DNA of 64,000 nucleotides from the NCBI GenBank assembly GCA_017537345.1, contig JAFYKY010000017.1, positions 62,001 through 126,000 of the forward strand, given 5' to 3'. Of this stretch, positions 41,427-49,829 are shown one piece after another (position 1 is the stretch's first letter; the number at the start of each line of letters is the position of its first letter). The position numbers and the translations under genes were made by a program. This DNA is from Clostridia bacterium (lineage in GTDB: Bacteria; Bacillota; Clostridia; Oscillospirales; CAG-382). The notes under the pieces are model-generated. The model saw only the letters and a list, made by a program, of their open reading frames with translations, did not search any database and was not told the DNA's origin.

Positions 41427-42614
41427 ATGAAAAGAATTTTAGTGTTTGCTTTAATAGCATTGTTTTTACTGCCCGTAAAAGTATACGCCACCGAAGAAAA
41501 TACGGTGTTTGACGATATCGAGGCAGAGGATTTCTGGTTTAAAGAAGCTGCCGCTTTTACGGGTGATTTCAAGGTCAAAAGCGCGTATCTCACGGATTAT
41601 CTTACGGGGACGGTGCTGTACGCAAAAAACGAGCTGGAAAAACTTCCTATTGCTTCTGTTACGAAGATAATGACTTCTCTTTTGGTCTTTGAAGCCTTGG
41701 AAGCAGGGAAAATATCTTATGAAGAAATGGTAACCGTAAGCGACCACGCGGCTTCAATGGGAGGAAGTCAGGTCTATCTTGAGCCGGGGGAACAAATGTC
41801 GGTACGGGATCTTATGAAGGCGATGATGATATCCTCGGCAAACGACGCCACCGTAGCTCTCGCGGAGCATATAGCAGGCTCGGTGGAAACCTTTGTGGGA
41901 ATGATGAATAACCGCGCCGCCGCTTTGGGAATGAACAATACCGCATTTAAAAACCCTCACGGTCTGGACGAGGAGGGGCATTACAGCTGCGCAAAAGACG
42001 TTGCGGTAATGACGCGGGAACTGCTTTCCCACGAAGACGTTACCGAATTCACAACTGTTTGGATGGACACCATCCGTGACGGAGCCTTCGGGTTATCCAA
42101 TACAAACAAGCTTATACGCTATTACAGCGGCGCCACCGGAATGAAGACCGGCTTTACAAACGCCGCGGGCTTTTGCCTTTCCGGTACCGCTATGCGTGAC
42201 GGTCTGCATCTTATTGCAGTAGTGCTTGGGGGAGAAACCAGTAACGAACGCTTCGGAACAGTAAAAAAGATGCTGGATTACGGGTTTGCAAACTATGCGG
42301 TGCTTACACCCGAACATCTTAAGGTTGAGGATATCTTCGTGCCCGGCGGCAGAGATAATTATCTTTCTGCAGATTACACACCGCCTTCAATGCTTACGGA
42401 AAAAGGACTGGGCGGCGAGATCACACAGCGCATATCTGTTTTCGAGGATATTTGCGCTCCCGTTGCCAAAGGCGATAAGGTTGGCAGGGTAGACGTGTAC
42501 CGTGACGGAGAGCTTATAGCCACTGCAGACCTGTTGGCAACGGAGAGTATCGATCGTATCGGCTTCGGAGAACTGTTTTTGCGAATATTAAAAACAGCAG
42601 TTGGATTTATTTGA
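41427..42614 (+). CDS. dacF: D-alanyl-D-alanine carboxypeptidase, DacF/PBP5 family
   Basis: This 395-residue protein has a signal peptide (1-22), then the serine-type peptidase S11 motifs: SVTK (SxxK), SSAND (SxN) and MKTGF (KTG). A C-terminal PBP5-like beta domain (about 300-380) and a weakly hydrophobic end follow. It trims the terminal D-Ala of peptidoglycan stem peptides. The ATG at 41427 has AAAGGAG; an ATG 36 bases upstream precedes that site. The name DacF is by similarity; DacA or DacB paralogues are not excluded. Confidence 0.87.
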   Translation: MKRILVFALIALFLLPVKVYATEENTVFDDIEAEDFWFKEAAAFTGDFKVKSAYLTDYLTGTVLYAKNELEKLPIASVTKIMTSLLVFEALEAGKISYEEMVTVSDHAASMGGSQVYLEPGEQMSVRDLMKAMMISSANDATVALAEHIAGSVETFVGMMNNRAAALGMNNTAFKNPHGLDEEGHYSCAKDVAVMTRELLSHEDVTEFTTVWMDTIRDGAFGLSNTNKLIRYYSGATGMKTGFTNAAGFCLSGTAMRDGLHLIAVVLGGETSNERFGTVKKMLDYGFANYAVLTPEHLKVEDIFVPGGRDNYLSADYTPPSMLTEKGLGGEITQRISVFEDICAPVAKGDKVGRVDVYRDGELIATADLLATESIDRIGFGELFLRILKTAVGFI

Positions 42615-42643
42615 TTGACAAAAGGCGTAATATAGTATATAAT
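42615..42643 (+). promoter_or_regulatory. Consensus SigA promoter of pgi
   Basis: TTGACA (42615-42620), 17 bases and TATAAT (42638-42643), both perfect, begin at the dacF stop and lie 34 bases before pgi. Confidence 0.88.
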
Positions 42644-42677
42644 ATTTTGAAAATCTAAAAAGGAAGTTTTTTTAATT

Positions 42678-44012
42678 ATGATACGTTTAGAAGATAAATA
42701 CGCATTGTCGTTTTTAAAGGAAGAAGATATTTCTTCTCTCGCTCCCGCGCTTGAAAAGGCAGACGGCTATATCCGCAACCGCAACGGCGCAGGAAACGAT
42801 TTTACCGGTTGGATAGATCTTCCCGTAAATTACGATAAAGAAGAATTTGCACGCATTAAAGCGGCTGCAAAGCGCATTTGCGAAACCAGCGACGCTCTTA
42901 TCGTTATCGGTATCGGCGGCAGTTATCTGGGTGCAAAGGCTGCAATAGATTTCCTTCGCTCTCCCAATTACAACAGCATCAAAAAGGATACTCCCGATAT
43001 TTACTTTACCGGTAATTCTTTCTCCGGTGACGACCTTAAAGAGGTTCTGGATGCCTGCGAAGGCAAGCGAGTTTCCGTTAACGTTATAAGCAAATCCGGC
43101 ACCACTACCGAAAGCGCGCTGGCGTTCAGATTTATAAGAAACGAGCTTGAAAAGCGTTATACCCGCGAAGAGCTTAAGGAAAGAATTTACTGCACCACCG
43201 ATAAGGCAAGAGGCGCTCTTAAGAATTTTGCGGATGCGGAAGGTTACGAAACCTTCGTTATTCCCGATGATATCGGCGGAAGATTTTCCGTACTCACAGC
43301 TGTGGGACTTCTTCCCATCGCCGTTGCGGGCTGTGATATAGACAGCCTTATGCAGGGTGCTGCTGCTATGCGTGAGCAGTGCTTTACAGACGGACTTAAT
43401 AACGTTGCATACAGATACGCTGTTCTCCGTAACGCATTTTATAATCAGGGCAAGCGTATAGAAATTCTCGCTTCTTACGAAGGTGCTTTCCGTTCTATGG
43501 CAGAATGGTGGAAGCAGCTTTACGGTGAAAGCGAAGGAAAAGACGGCAAGGGTATTTTCCCCGCATCCGTTGCTTTCTCTACCGACCTTCATTCCTTGGG
43601 TCAGTTTATTCAGGACGGTTCCCGTACTATGTTCGAAACCGTGGTAAGACAGGAAAAGCCTTTAAACACCCTTACCGTTCCTTTTGATGAGCTTAATACC
43701 GATACCCTCAATTATCTTGCGGGTATGACAATGAACGAAATAAACGATAACGCTATGACAGGCACACTTCTTGCCCATCTTGATGGCGGCGTTCCCAATC
43801 TTATGCTCACTTATGACAGCAGATGTGAGTATACCCTCGGTGAAATGGTTTATTTCTTCGAACTCGCCTGCGCCGCAAGCGGATATATTCTCGGTGTAAA
43901 CCCCTTCGACCAGCCCGGCGTAGAGGATTACAAGCGCAATATGTTTGCGCTTTTGGGTAAGCCCGGCTATGAAAGCAGAAAAGAAGAACTGGAAAACAAG
44001 ATGAAATTATAA
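42678..44012 (+). CDS. pgi: Glucose-6-phosphate isomerase
   Basis: This 444-residue SIS-domain enzyme has IGIGGSYLGAKAAIDF, the phosphate-binding SKSGTTTES, catalytic Glu in the QLYGESEGKDGKGIFP region, and GVNPFDQPGVEDYK near the C-terminus. It interconverts glucose-6-P and fructose-6-P. Length matches the short Gram-positive type (about 450 residues). It has its own strong promoter; the next gene has a separate one. Confidence 0.96.
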   Translation: MIRLEDKYALSFLKEEDISSLAPALEKADGYIRNRNGAGNDFTGWIDLPVNYDKEEFARIKAAAKRICETSDALIVIGIGGSYLGAKAAIDFLRSPNYNSIKKDTPDIYFTGNSFSGDDLKEVLDACEGKRVSVNVISKSGTTTESALAFRFIRNELEKRYTREELKERIYCTTDKARGALKNFADAEGYETFVIPDDIGGRFSVLTAVGLLPIAVAGCDIDSLMQGAAAMREQCFTDGLNNVAYRYAVLRNAFYNQGKRIEILASYEGAFRSMAEWWKQLYGESEGKDGKGIFPASVAFSTDLHSLGQFIQDGSRTMFETVVRQEKPLNTLTVPFDELNTDTLNYLAGMTMNEINDNAMTGTLLAHLDGGVPNLMLTYDSRCEYTLGEMVYFFELACAASGYILGVNPFDQPGVEDYKRNMFALLGKPGYESRKEELENKMKL

Positions 44013-44020
44013 AAAAACTC

Positions 44021-44049
44021 TTGCTTTTTCCGTTAATATCAAGTAAAAT
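44021..44049 (+). promoter_or_regulatory. Probable promoter of the small P-loop gene
   Basis: TTGCTT (44021-44026), 17 bases and TAAAAT (44044-44049) lie 41 bases before a start with GGAGG. Confidence 0.55.
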
Positions 44050-44090
44050 AAGTATGGACACAAAAAGTCACAGACAGGAGGCATATCAAT

Positions 44091-44495
44091 ATGATAAAAA
44101 TGTTGGTCGGACTCAAAGGCTCCGGCAAAACCAAAACTCTCATTGACGAAGTAAAAAAAGCTTCTGAGGCTTCTACCGGTTCGGTAGTATGCGTTGAATA
44201 CGGCAGAAACCTTTCTTATAATATAGGTTATGACGTACGTCTTGTAGACGCAAAGGAATATGCGGTTAAAGATGCAACCACCCTTTACGGTTTCGTTTGC
44301 GGTCTTCTCGCAAGCAATCACGACGTTACCGATCTTTTTATAGACAGCGCTCTTAAGATCTGCGGTGAGGATGTTCCCGCTTTTGCAGAATTTCTTGATA
44401 AATTCGATGCAATTCTTGGTGACGTTAACTGTATGATCACCGCTTCCGTAGAGGAAGAAAACCTTCCCGAAAGCGCAAAGAAATACATAGGCTAA
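44091..44495 (+). CDS. Small P-loop protein of unknown function
   Basis: This 134-residue protein has an N-terminal Walker A (GLKGSGKT, about 7-14) and a probable Walker B (VTDLFIDSA, about 80-88), but nothing beyond a minimal nucleotide-binding core; no helicase, kinase or ABC motif is seen. Similar clostridial proteins are sometimes named after PilT without functional evidence. It overlaps the following membrane protein gene as TAATG, so the two are translationally coupled. Confidence 0.65.
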   Translation: MIKMLVGLKGSGKTKTLIDEVKKASEASTGSVVCVEYGRNLSYNIGYDVRLVDAKEYAVKDATTLYGFVCGLLASNHDVTDLFIDSALKICGEDVPAFAEFLDKFDAILGDVNCMITASVEEENLPESAKKYIG

Positions 44496-44893
44496 TGAAA
44501 AAAAGTATTAAAGACATCGCGCTTATCGGTTTGGGCGCTTACGCGGTCTTATCGGTAGGATATATGCTGTTGGTGCTTTCGGGCATCAGTGATGAAGGTG
44601 TAAAAACAATAGCCCTCCTTTTTGGTAAACAGCTTTTGTTTTTGCTCATCTATAGTATCGTTCTGGGCGCATCTTTTACGGTCTTCCGCTTTAAGCTTTC
44701 TCCTATCGGAGCAAGACTTATTCACATAGCGGTTACCTATGCGGCTACGGTGGGCATCGTTTTACTGCTGGTTTCTTCCGCCGCAAACGCCGCTCAAAAG
44801 CTTATATACGTCGTTATAACCACCGTTATGTTCGCGCTGGTATACGGCGTTACCGCTTTGTTTGTCTATCTATTTAAAAAATACAAAAATTAA
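44495..44893 (+). CDS. Four-TM membrane protein of unknown function
   Basis: This 132-residue protein has four hydrophobic segments (about 8-30, 40-62, 73-95, 103-126), short polar loops and a Lys-rich C-terminus. The layout resembles DUF3021-type small membrane proteins, but no signature is clear. It is coupled to the small P-loop gene and followed by a hairpin at 44898-44928. Confidence 0.6.
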   Translation: MKKSIKDIALIGLGAYAVLSVGYMLLVLSGISDEGVKTIALLFGKQLLFLLIYSIVLGASFTVFRFKLSPIGARLIHIAVTYAATVGIVLLLVSSAANAAQKLIYVVITTVMFALVYGVTALFVYLFKKYKN

Positions 44894-44897
44894 AGCT

Positions 44898-44928
44898 TTA
44901 AGCACCTTCAAAAAACGAAGGTGCTTAA
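44898..44928 (+). terminator. Hairpin terminator after the membrane protein gene
   Basis: A 12-bp perfect stem (44898-44909 with 44917-44928) and loop AAAAAAC. Only a weak T-tail follows, so it could stabilise the mRNA end or terminate partly. Confidence 0.6.
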
Positions 44929-44944
44929 GTTATAAAGGCATATT

Positions 44945-45358
44945 ATGAAAAGTTTGAATATTATCGCTGTTTTTAATAAAGATCACACCCACGTTCTTAT
45001 GTGTTACAGAAGAAAAGAACCGTATAAGGGCAAATATAATTTCGTTGGCGGCAAGATTAAAGAAGGGGAGGAAAGCCTTTCCGCCGCATACCGCGAACTG
45101 CGGGAAGAAACGGGATTAACCCCCGCGGATATAACTATCAAGCATTTTATCGATTTTTCTTATTATCATTATAATATAAAGCTTGAATTTTTCGTAGGAA
45201 GGCTTGATAAGGATATATCCGTTTACGGTGAAGAAAACGAGCTTTTCTGGATACCGCTCACAGAAAACTTCTTCGATCTGAACCGCTTCGCCGGCGAAGG
45301 CAATATCGGCCACATGATGCTCCTCGTTGATATGGAAAAAGACAAAATATTTGCATAA
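44945..45358 (+). CDS. Nudix hydrolase (MutT-like)
   Basis: This 137-residue protein has the complete Nudix box, GGKIKEGEESLSAAYREL followed by REETGL, with all catalytic glutamates. The N-terminal strand LNIIAVFNKDHTHVLMCYRR is as in 8-oxo-dGTP diphosphatase-like members. Substrate not determined; nucleoside diphosphate derivatives such as oxidised dGTP or ADP-ribose are candidates. The ADP-ribosylglycohydrolase gene converges on it across a shared terminator. No good ribosome binding site is visible near the ATG. Confidence 0.82.
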   Translation: MKSLNIIAVFNKDHTHVLMCYRRKEPYKGKYNFVGGKIKEGEESLSAAYRELREETGLTPADITIKHFIDFSYYHYNIKLEFFVGRLDKDISVYGEENELFWIPLTENFFDLNRFAGEGNIGHMMLLVDMEKDKIFA

Positions 45359-45360
45359 TC

Positions 45361-45390
45361 AAAGGCTGTCCACGGACAGCCTTTTAATGT
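45361..45390. terminator. Bidirectional terminator
   Basis: A 10-bp stem (45361-45370 with 45375-45384) and 4-base loop are flanked by T- and A-rich sequence, between the convergent Nudix and ADP-ribosylglycohydrolase genes. Confidence 0.85.
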
Positions 45391-45392
45391 TT

Positions 45393-46448
45393 TTATTCAC
45401 TTAATGCCAATTTTTCGTATCTTTGAAGAATATCCTCAAGGCTGTAGCTTTCGGGACCGTTGAAGTAAGAGCCGATCTTATCTCCAAAGCATTCGTACCA
45501 CTTTTTGTCCAAAGCCTTCATTCCGTAGCAAGCTCCTGCAATAGAGCCTGCAGTAGCGGCTGTGCAATCGCAATCGTACGCCATAGAAACAGCGTTTGCA
45601 AACACCTTTCCGATATCCTTTCCGCCCAGATACAAAGCAAATACCGTAAGACAAGCGTTGTTTATGGTGTGTACGTTGTGCATTCCGGGGTAACGCTTTG
45701 CAACCAGCTCGTTTGCGTGTTCGGCATCCTTTACGGTGGGAGCAATATTCATAGCCCAGCGTATGCCTTCTGCAAGAGAGCAGTCTGCGGGGATGTATTC
45801 AAGCCCTTTTTCAAGCGCTTCCCATACGGTTTCGCATTCAAATGCAAGGGCTATAACAGCGGCAAAATACATAGAACCGTATACGCCGTTTCCGCGGTGG
45901 GAAATAAGCGCGTCCGTCTTTGCCATCTCGGCAGCTTTTTTGGGATCGCCGGGAGCCATATAACCGTATCCGTCGCAGCGGATGTCTGCTCCTATCCATT
46001 CCTGATAGGGGTTATCCACAACAGCCGCTTTTTCGGGCGGGATACCCTTTTGCAGATTTTTTAGCGCAATATCCTCCGCCGTCCAGGCGAGAGTGATATA
46101 TTTTAACCACGCATCCGCTACGTCCTGCAGGGTGAAATTCTTTCCGTTTCCTTCTTCCGCAATAAAAAGGGAAAGGAGGGTGTATGCAATATCGTCGTCA
46201 CCGGGAAAACCGTCAAAGCAGGGCTTGGTGTAATCCTTGAAGGTGAATTTTATGTATCTCGGCAGATCGGGCTCGGGTACCTTGGGCCAGAAATCCTCGG
46301 GCGGGAAGCCGATACCGCTTTCCAGAGCGTATTTTTTTATACTTTCAATGTTCCAGCCTTCTACGGGGCAACCCAGAACGCAGCCGGCAAATCTGCCCAG
46401 CACAGCCGCGCGGAGCTTATCTCTGTAGGTTTCAACGGAAATGTTCAT
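45393..46448 (-). CDS. ADP-ribosylglycohydrolase family protein
   Basis: This 351-residue protein has family features: GRFAGCVLGCPVEGW at the N-terminus, the metal-binding FPGDDDIAYTLLSLF, and a C-terminal DCDCTAATAGSIAGACYG with paired Asp ligands. Family members remove ADP-ribose from proteins or DNA, or hydrolyse related compounds. Start chosen at 46448 with AAAGGAG; the ATG at 46490 lies upstream of that site. No ADP-ribosyltransferase or toxin is nearby, so housekeeping or metabolite roles are as likely as toxin control. Confidence 0.82.
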   Translation of the reverse strand: MNISVETYRDKLRAAVLGRFAGCVLGCPVEGWNIESIKKYALESGIGFPPEDFWPKVPEPDLPRYIKFTFKDYTKPCFDGFPGDDDIAYTLLSLFIAEEGNGKNFTLQDVADAWLKYITLAWTAEDIALKNLQKGIPPEKAAVVDNPYQEWIGADIRCDGYGYMAPGDPKKAAEMAKTDALISHRGNGVYGSMYFAAVIALAFECETVWEALEKGLEYIPADCSLAEGIRWAMNIAPTVKDAEHANELVAKRYPGMHNVHTINNACLTVFALYLGGKDIGKVFANAVSMAYDCDCTAATAGSIAGACYGMKALDKKWYECFGDKIGSYFNGPESYSLEDILQRYEKLALSE

Positions 46449-46558
46449 AGTGTTATCTCCTTTTGGTAGATTGCGAATATATTCTAACATTATTTTTAAT
46501 AAAATACTACCCTTTTTTATAAAAATGTGTTAAAATACCGTAAACGGAGGTGGCAAAG

Positions 46559-47596
46559 GTGAAAGACGTATTTGATCTGCCCGACGGAATTGAATATCTG
46601 CATACCTCCGGTAAAAAGGTGCTTCTTTACGGAATGGGCAACGGCGCGGAAAAAGCTCACGCTTTGCTTAATTCCCAAGGAATAGAGGTATCCGGTGTCT
46701 TCGCTTCGGACGGGTTTGTGCGCGGACATTCCTTTATGGGATATCCCGTTTTGTCAATGTCTGCGGCGGAGGAGATATACGGCGATTTTATTGCCGTTTT
46801 AAGCTTCGGCTTGGAGGGCAGAAAGGCGGATATACTGCAAAACGTATCCTCCCGCCATCATCTGTACGTTCCCTATATGGCAGTGTGCGGGGAAGGTGTT
46901 ACCGATAAAGACCTTATTACCGCTCACCGCGAGGATATAGAAAAGGTATATTCCTTGCTCGGGGACGAACGCTCAAAGCGCCTTTATAAAAACGCCATAT
47001 CTTATTGTATTACCGGTGATATATCCTATCTTACTCACGTTGAAGGGGACGATACTCCGCCGGAGGGATATTTTAATTCAAAGGGCGCGTATATAGACGT
47101 GGGCGCATATAACGGCGATACTGCGGAGGAATATTACCGCGCCGTACCTGATATAAAGAATATCATCTGTTTTGAACCGGATAAACGCTCCCACAAAAAA
47201 ATGCTTGAAAGAAATATACCCTGCCTTACCGCATTCAACGCCGCGGCAGGCAGTCGGGATGGAGAAACTCTGTTTTCCGGCGGGGGAGGCAGAAACTCGT
47301 CTACCGGCAGGGGAAACACCGTAATACCCGTAAAAAGTATTGATTCCGCCGTGGAAAATATGCAGGTAGGCTGTATAAAGATCGATGCGGAGGGGGATGA
47401 AAGGGAAGTGCTTGCGGGCGCAAAGGAAACTATTTGGAAAAACCGCCCCGCGCTCAACGTATCCCTTTATCACCGCGCAGGCGACCTTTGGGAGCTTCCA
47501 CTGCTTTTACACCGTACAGACGGTAAATATAAATTATATATCCGCAAAAAAGAATACGTTCCCATGTGGGATATTTCTGTATTTTGTATGCCTTGA
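46559..47596 (+). CDS. FkbM family methyltransferase
   Basis: This is a 345-residue protein. The N-terminal half (about 20-110) reads as a nucleotide-binding-like fold (KKVLLYGMGNGAEKAHALL), and the C-terminal half is an FkbM methyltransferase: GAYIDVGAYNGDTAEEYY (motif I), CFEPDKRSHKK, and VGCIKIDAEGDEREVLAGA. It may methylate a surface sugar. Start is GTG at 46559, 8 bases after GGAGG; an earlier GTG at 46550 overlaps that site. galK follows 16 bases later. Confidence 0.8.
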   Translation: MKDVFDLPDGIEYLHTSGKKVLLYGMGNGAEKAHALLNSQGIEVSGVFASDGFVRGHSFMGYPVLSMSAAEEIYGDFIAVLSFGLEGRKADILQNVSSRHHLYVPYMAVCGEGVTDKDLITAHREDIEKVYSLLGDERSKRLYKNAISYCITGDISYLTHVEGDDTPPEGYFNSKGAYIDVGAYNGDTAEEYYRAVPDIKNIICFEPDKRSHKKMLERNIPCLTAFNAAAGSRDGETLFSGGGGRNSSTGRGNTVIPVKSIDSAVENMQVGCIKIDAEGDEREVLAGAKETIWKNRPALNVSLYHRAGDLWELPLLLHRTDGKYKLYIRKKEYVPMWDISVFCMP

Positions 47597-47612
47597 TCGG
47601 AGGTTTTTTAAT

Positions 47613-48893
47613 ATGACAGTTACACAGACAATCAATCTTATCACTTCGGGCGGGTGCGACAATGCTTTCGCATCTCTTTACGGCAAGGAAAGAGTGTCCG
47701 TTCAGCGTGAGCGCTGGATAAAACTGGCGAGTTCTTTTCTTAGTCTTTACGGCGACAGCGACGTTTGTATGCTTTCCGTGCCGGGAAGAACAGAGCTTTT
47801 GGGCAACCATACCGACCATAACAACGGCAAAGTTTTAGCCGCCGCTGTGGATATCGATATTATCGCAATAGCTTCCAAAGCGGATGACGGATATATCCGT
47901 ATCAAATCCGAAGGCTACCGCGAGGACGTGGTTTCGGTAAACGATATCTCTCCCGAAAAAGCAAAAAAAGGCAGTTCTTCTTCTGTAATTGCCGGCGTTT
48001 GCGATTATTTTCTGGCAAACGGCGGTAAGGTAGGCGGTATCCGCGCCTGCACTACCAGCGACGTGCTTACGGGAAGCGGTATTTCTTCCTCCGCCGCATT
48101 TGAAGTTATGTGCGGAAATATGCTCAATAATATGTATAACGATAATAAATTTGCCCCTCTGTTTCTTGCAATGGCGGGCAAGTATGCGGAAAACGTGTAC
48201 TTCGGCAAGCCCTGCGGACTTATGGACCAGACAGCCTGCGCCTCCGGCGGATGCTCTTTTATAGATTTCGGCAGTGAGATAGCAACACTCCGAAAGATCA
48301 CGCCCGATCTTGGGGATATGATCTTATGTATCGTGAACACCGGCGGCAACCACGCAGATCTTACGGATGATTACGCTTCCGTCCCTTCGGAAATGCATTC
48401 CTGCGCCGCACTTATGGGCAAAAAGACACTGCGTGAGGTGGATGAAGACGAATTTATCTCCCGCATTTCCGTTCTCCGCGCAAACGTGGGCGACAGAGCA
48501 ATAATGCGCGCTATGCACTATTTTGCGGAAAACCGCCGTGTTGATAAAGCGGTAAAATGCCTTGAAAACGGCGATACTGCGGGATATTTCCTTTGTGTTA
48601 CCGAATCCGGCAACTCGTCTTTCCGCTTCCTGCAGAACGTATATACAAACAAAAACGTATCCGAGCAGGGACTTTCTCTGGCACTTGCCCTTACGGAGCG
48701 TATGGGGCTGACCTGCCGTGTTCACGGCGGCGGCTTTGCGGGTACTATACAGACCTACCTTCCCGTTTCCCGCAAGGAAGAATACCGCGCCAAGATGGAG
48801 CGCGTGTTCGGAGAGGGAAGCTGTATGTTCCTTAATATCCGTCCCTACGGCGCCGCTTTGATAGACTGCGGTAATATTATCGAGGCAAACTGA
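47613..48893 (+). CDS. galK: Galactokinase, GHMP family
   Basis: This 426-residue GHMP kinase has signature SVPGRTELLGNHTDHNNG, ATP-binding DVLTGSGISSSAAFEV and C-terminal RVHGGGFAGTIQTYLP. The signature has GNHTDHN where the classic E. coli enzyme has GEHTDYN; clostridial galactokinases often show this. It phosphorylates galactose in the Leloir pathway. GGAGG precedes the ATG at 47613. galT and galE are not adjacent. walJ follows after 3 bases. Confidence 0.85.
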   Translation: MTVTQTINLITSGGCDNAFASLYGKERVSVQRERWIKLASSFLSLYGDSDVCMLSVPGRTELLGNHTDHNNGKVLAAAVDIDIIAIASKADDGYIRIKSEGYREDVVSVNDISPEKAKKGSSSSVIAGVCDYFLANGGKVGGIRACTTSDVLTGSGISSSAAFEVMCGNMLNNMYNDNKFAPLFLAMAGKYAENVYFGKPCGLMDQTACASGGCSFIDFGSEIATLRKITPDLGDMILCIVNTGGNHADLTDDYASVPSEMHSCAALMGKKTLREVDEDEFISRISVLRANVGDRAIMRAMHYFAENRRVDKAVKCLENGDTAGYFLCVTESGNSSFRFLQNVYTNKNVSEQGLSLALALTERMGLTCRVHGGGFAGTIQTYLPVSRKEEYRAKMERVFGEGSCMFLNIRPYGAALIDCGNIIEAN

Positions 48894-48896
48894 ATT

Positions 48897-49688
48897 ATGG
48901 TTTTTGCTTGCACCCTTTTTTCATCCTCCAAGGGAAATTGTACTTATATCCGCTCCGGCAGCGATGAGTTTTTGATAGACGCAGGCGTTTCCGCCAAGCG
49001 TATAAGCGACGCTTTGCTGGGAATAGGTACGGATATTAAAAATATTTCCGCAATCTTTATCACCCACGAGCACAGCGACCATATAAAAGGACTTTCCGTA
49101 ATAACCAAAAAGTACGGAATTCCCGTTTACGCGCCCTATCTGTGTAAAAATTACATAAACGCAAATTATCCCGAGGTCTCTCCGTTTATTGTGGAAAATA
49201 ACCCCGGCAATACCGTGGTTCTTTCCGATACCTCGGTTACGGCATACGCCACCCCTCACGATAGTCAGGGCTCGGTTTGCTACCGTATCACCACGCCCGA
49301 CGGTGTTATAGGCTATGCAACGGATATCGGCCATATAAGCGAAACGGTGTGGGAAGCCCTCTGCGGCGCGGACAGCGTGGTTATCGAATCCAATCACGAT
49401 CTTGAATTGCTTGAAAACGGCCCGTACCCCCGCATACTTAAAAACCGCATCCTTTCGGATTACGGTCATCTTTCCAACTGCGATTGCGGTGAGGTTTTGT
49501 GCAGGCTTGCCTGCTGCGGAACGAAGCATATAGTACTTGCCCATCTCAGCGAAGAGAATAACCGTCCGCCCCTTGCCCTTGCCGCCGCCCGAGGCACCCT
49601 TGTGGGAAGCGGTATCAGGGTAGGCGAGCAGGTCACCCTCCGTGTCGCGCCACCCGACGGTGTCTGCGAGATAATGAACGTAAAATAG
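48897..49688 (+). CDS. walJ: MBL-fold hydrolase WalJ (YycJ)
   Basis: This 263-residue metallo-beta-lactamase-fold protein opens CTLFSSSKGNCTYI, the WalJ/YycJ hallmark. It has metal motif THEHSDHIKG, Asp in GYATDIGH, His in YGHLSNCDCG, and AHLSEENN. In Bacillus WalJ is linked to the WalRK two-component system and to coordination of replication and cell division; the biochemical substrate may be DNA. WalRK genes are not in this window. Confidence 0.87.
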   Translation: MVFACTLFSSSKGNCTYIRSGSDEFLIDAGVSAKRISDALLGIGTDIKNISAIFITHEHSDHIKGLSVITKKYGIPVYAPYLCKNYINANYPEVSPFIVENNPGNTVVLSDTSVTAYATPHDSQGSVCYRITTPDGVIGYATDIGHISETVWEALCGADSVVIESNHDLELLENGPYPRILKNRILSDYGHLSNCDCGEVLCRLACCGTKHIVLAHLSEENNRPPLALAAARGTLVGSGIRVGEQVTLRVAPPDGVCEIMNVK

Positions 49689-49697
49689 CAAACACAA

Positions 49698-49720
49698 AAC
49701 CGCCGATATTTTCGGCGGTT
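49698..49720 (+). terminator. Hairpin terminator, copy 1 of a repeated hairpin
   Basis: A 9-bp stem (49698-49706 with 49712-49720) and loop TATTT. A T-rich stretch comes only a few bases later. The hairpin and its 5' flank are repeated identically at 51457-51483. Confidence 0.65.
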
Positions 49721-49751
49721 AGCTTTTATAAAAGTTTTTTATAATATTTCC

Positions 49752-49798
49752 AACCTTTTTCCCGTTTCGGTTACTCAATATACGAAACAACATGTTGT
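49752..49798 (+). promoter_or_regulatory. Possible ECF-type promoter and palindrome upstream of the sigma-factor gene
   Basis: AACC followed by T-rich sequence (49752-49755) and TACT (49772-49775), 16 bases apart, resemble ECF promoter elements. No good SigA promoter is seen. A perfect 12-base palindrome, ACAACATGTTGT, lies at 49787-49798 and may be an operator. Autoregulation by the encoded sigma factor is a guess from these elements. Confidence 0.3.
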
Positions 49799-49829
49799 AA
49801 ACACGAAAAGAAAGCGAGGTGAAGCCAAA

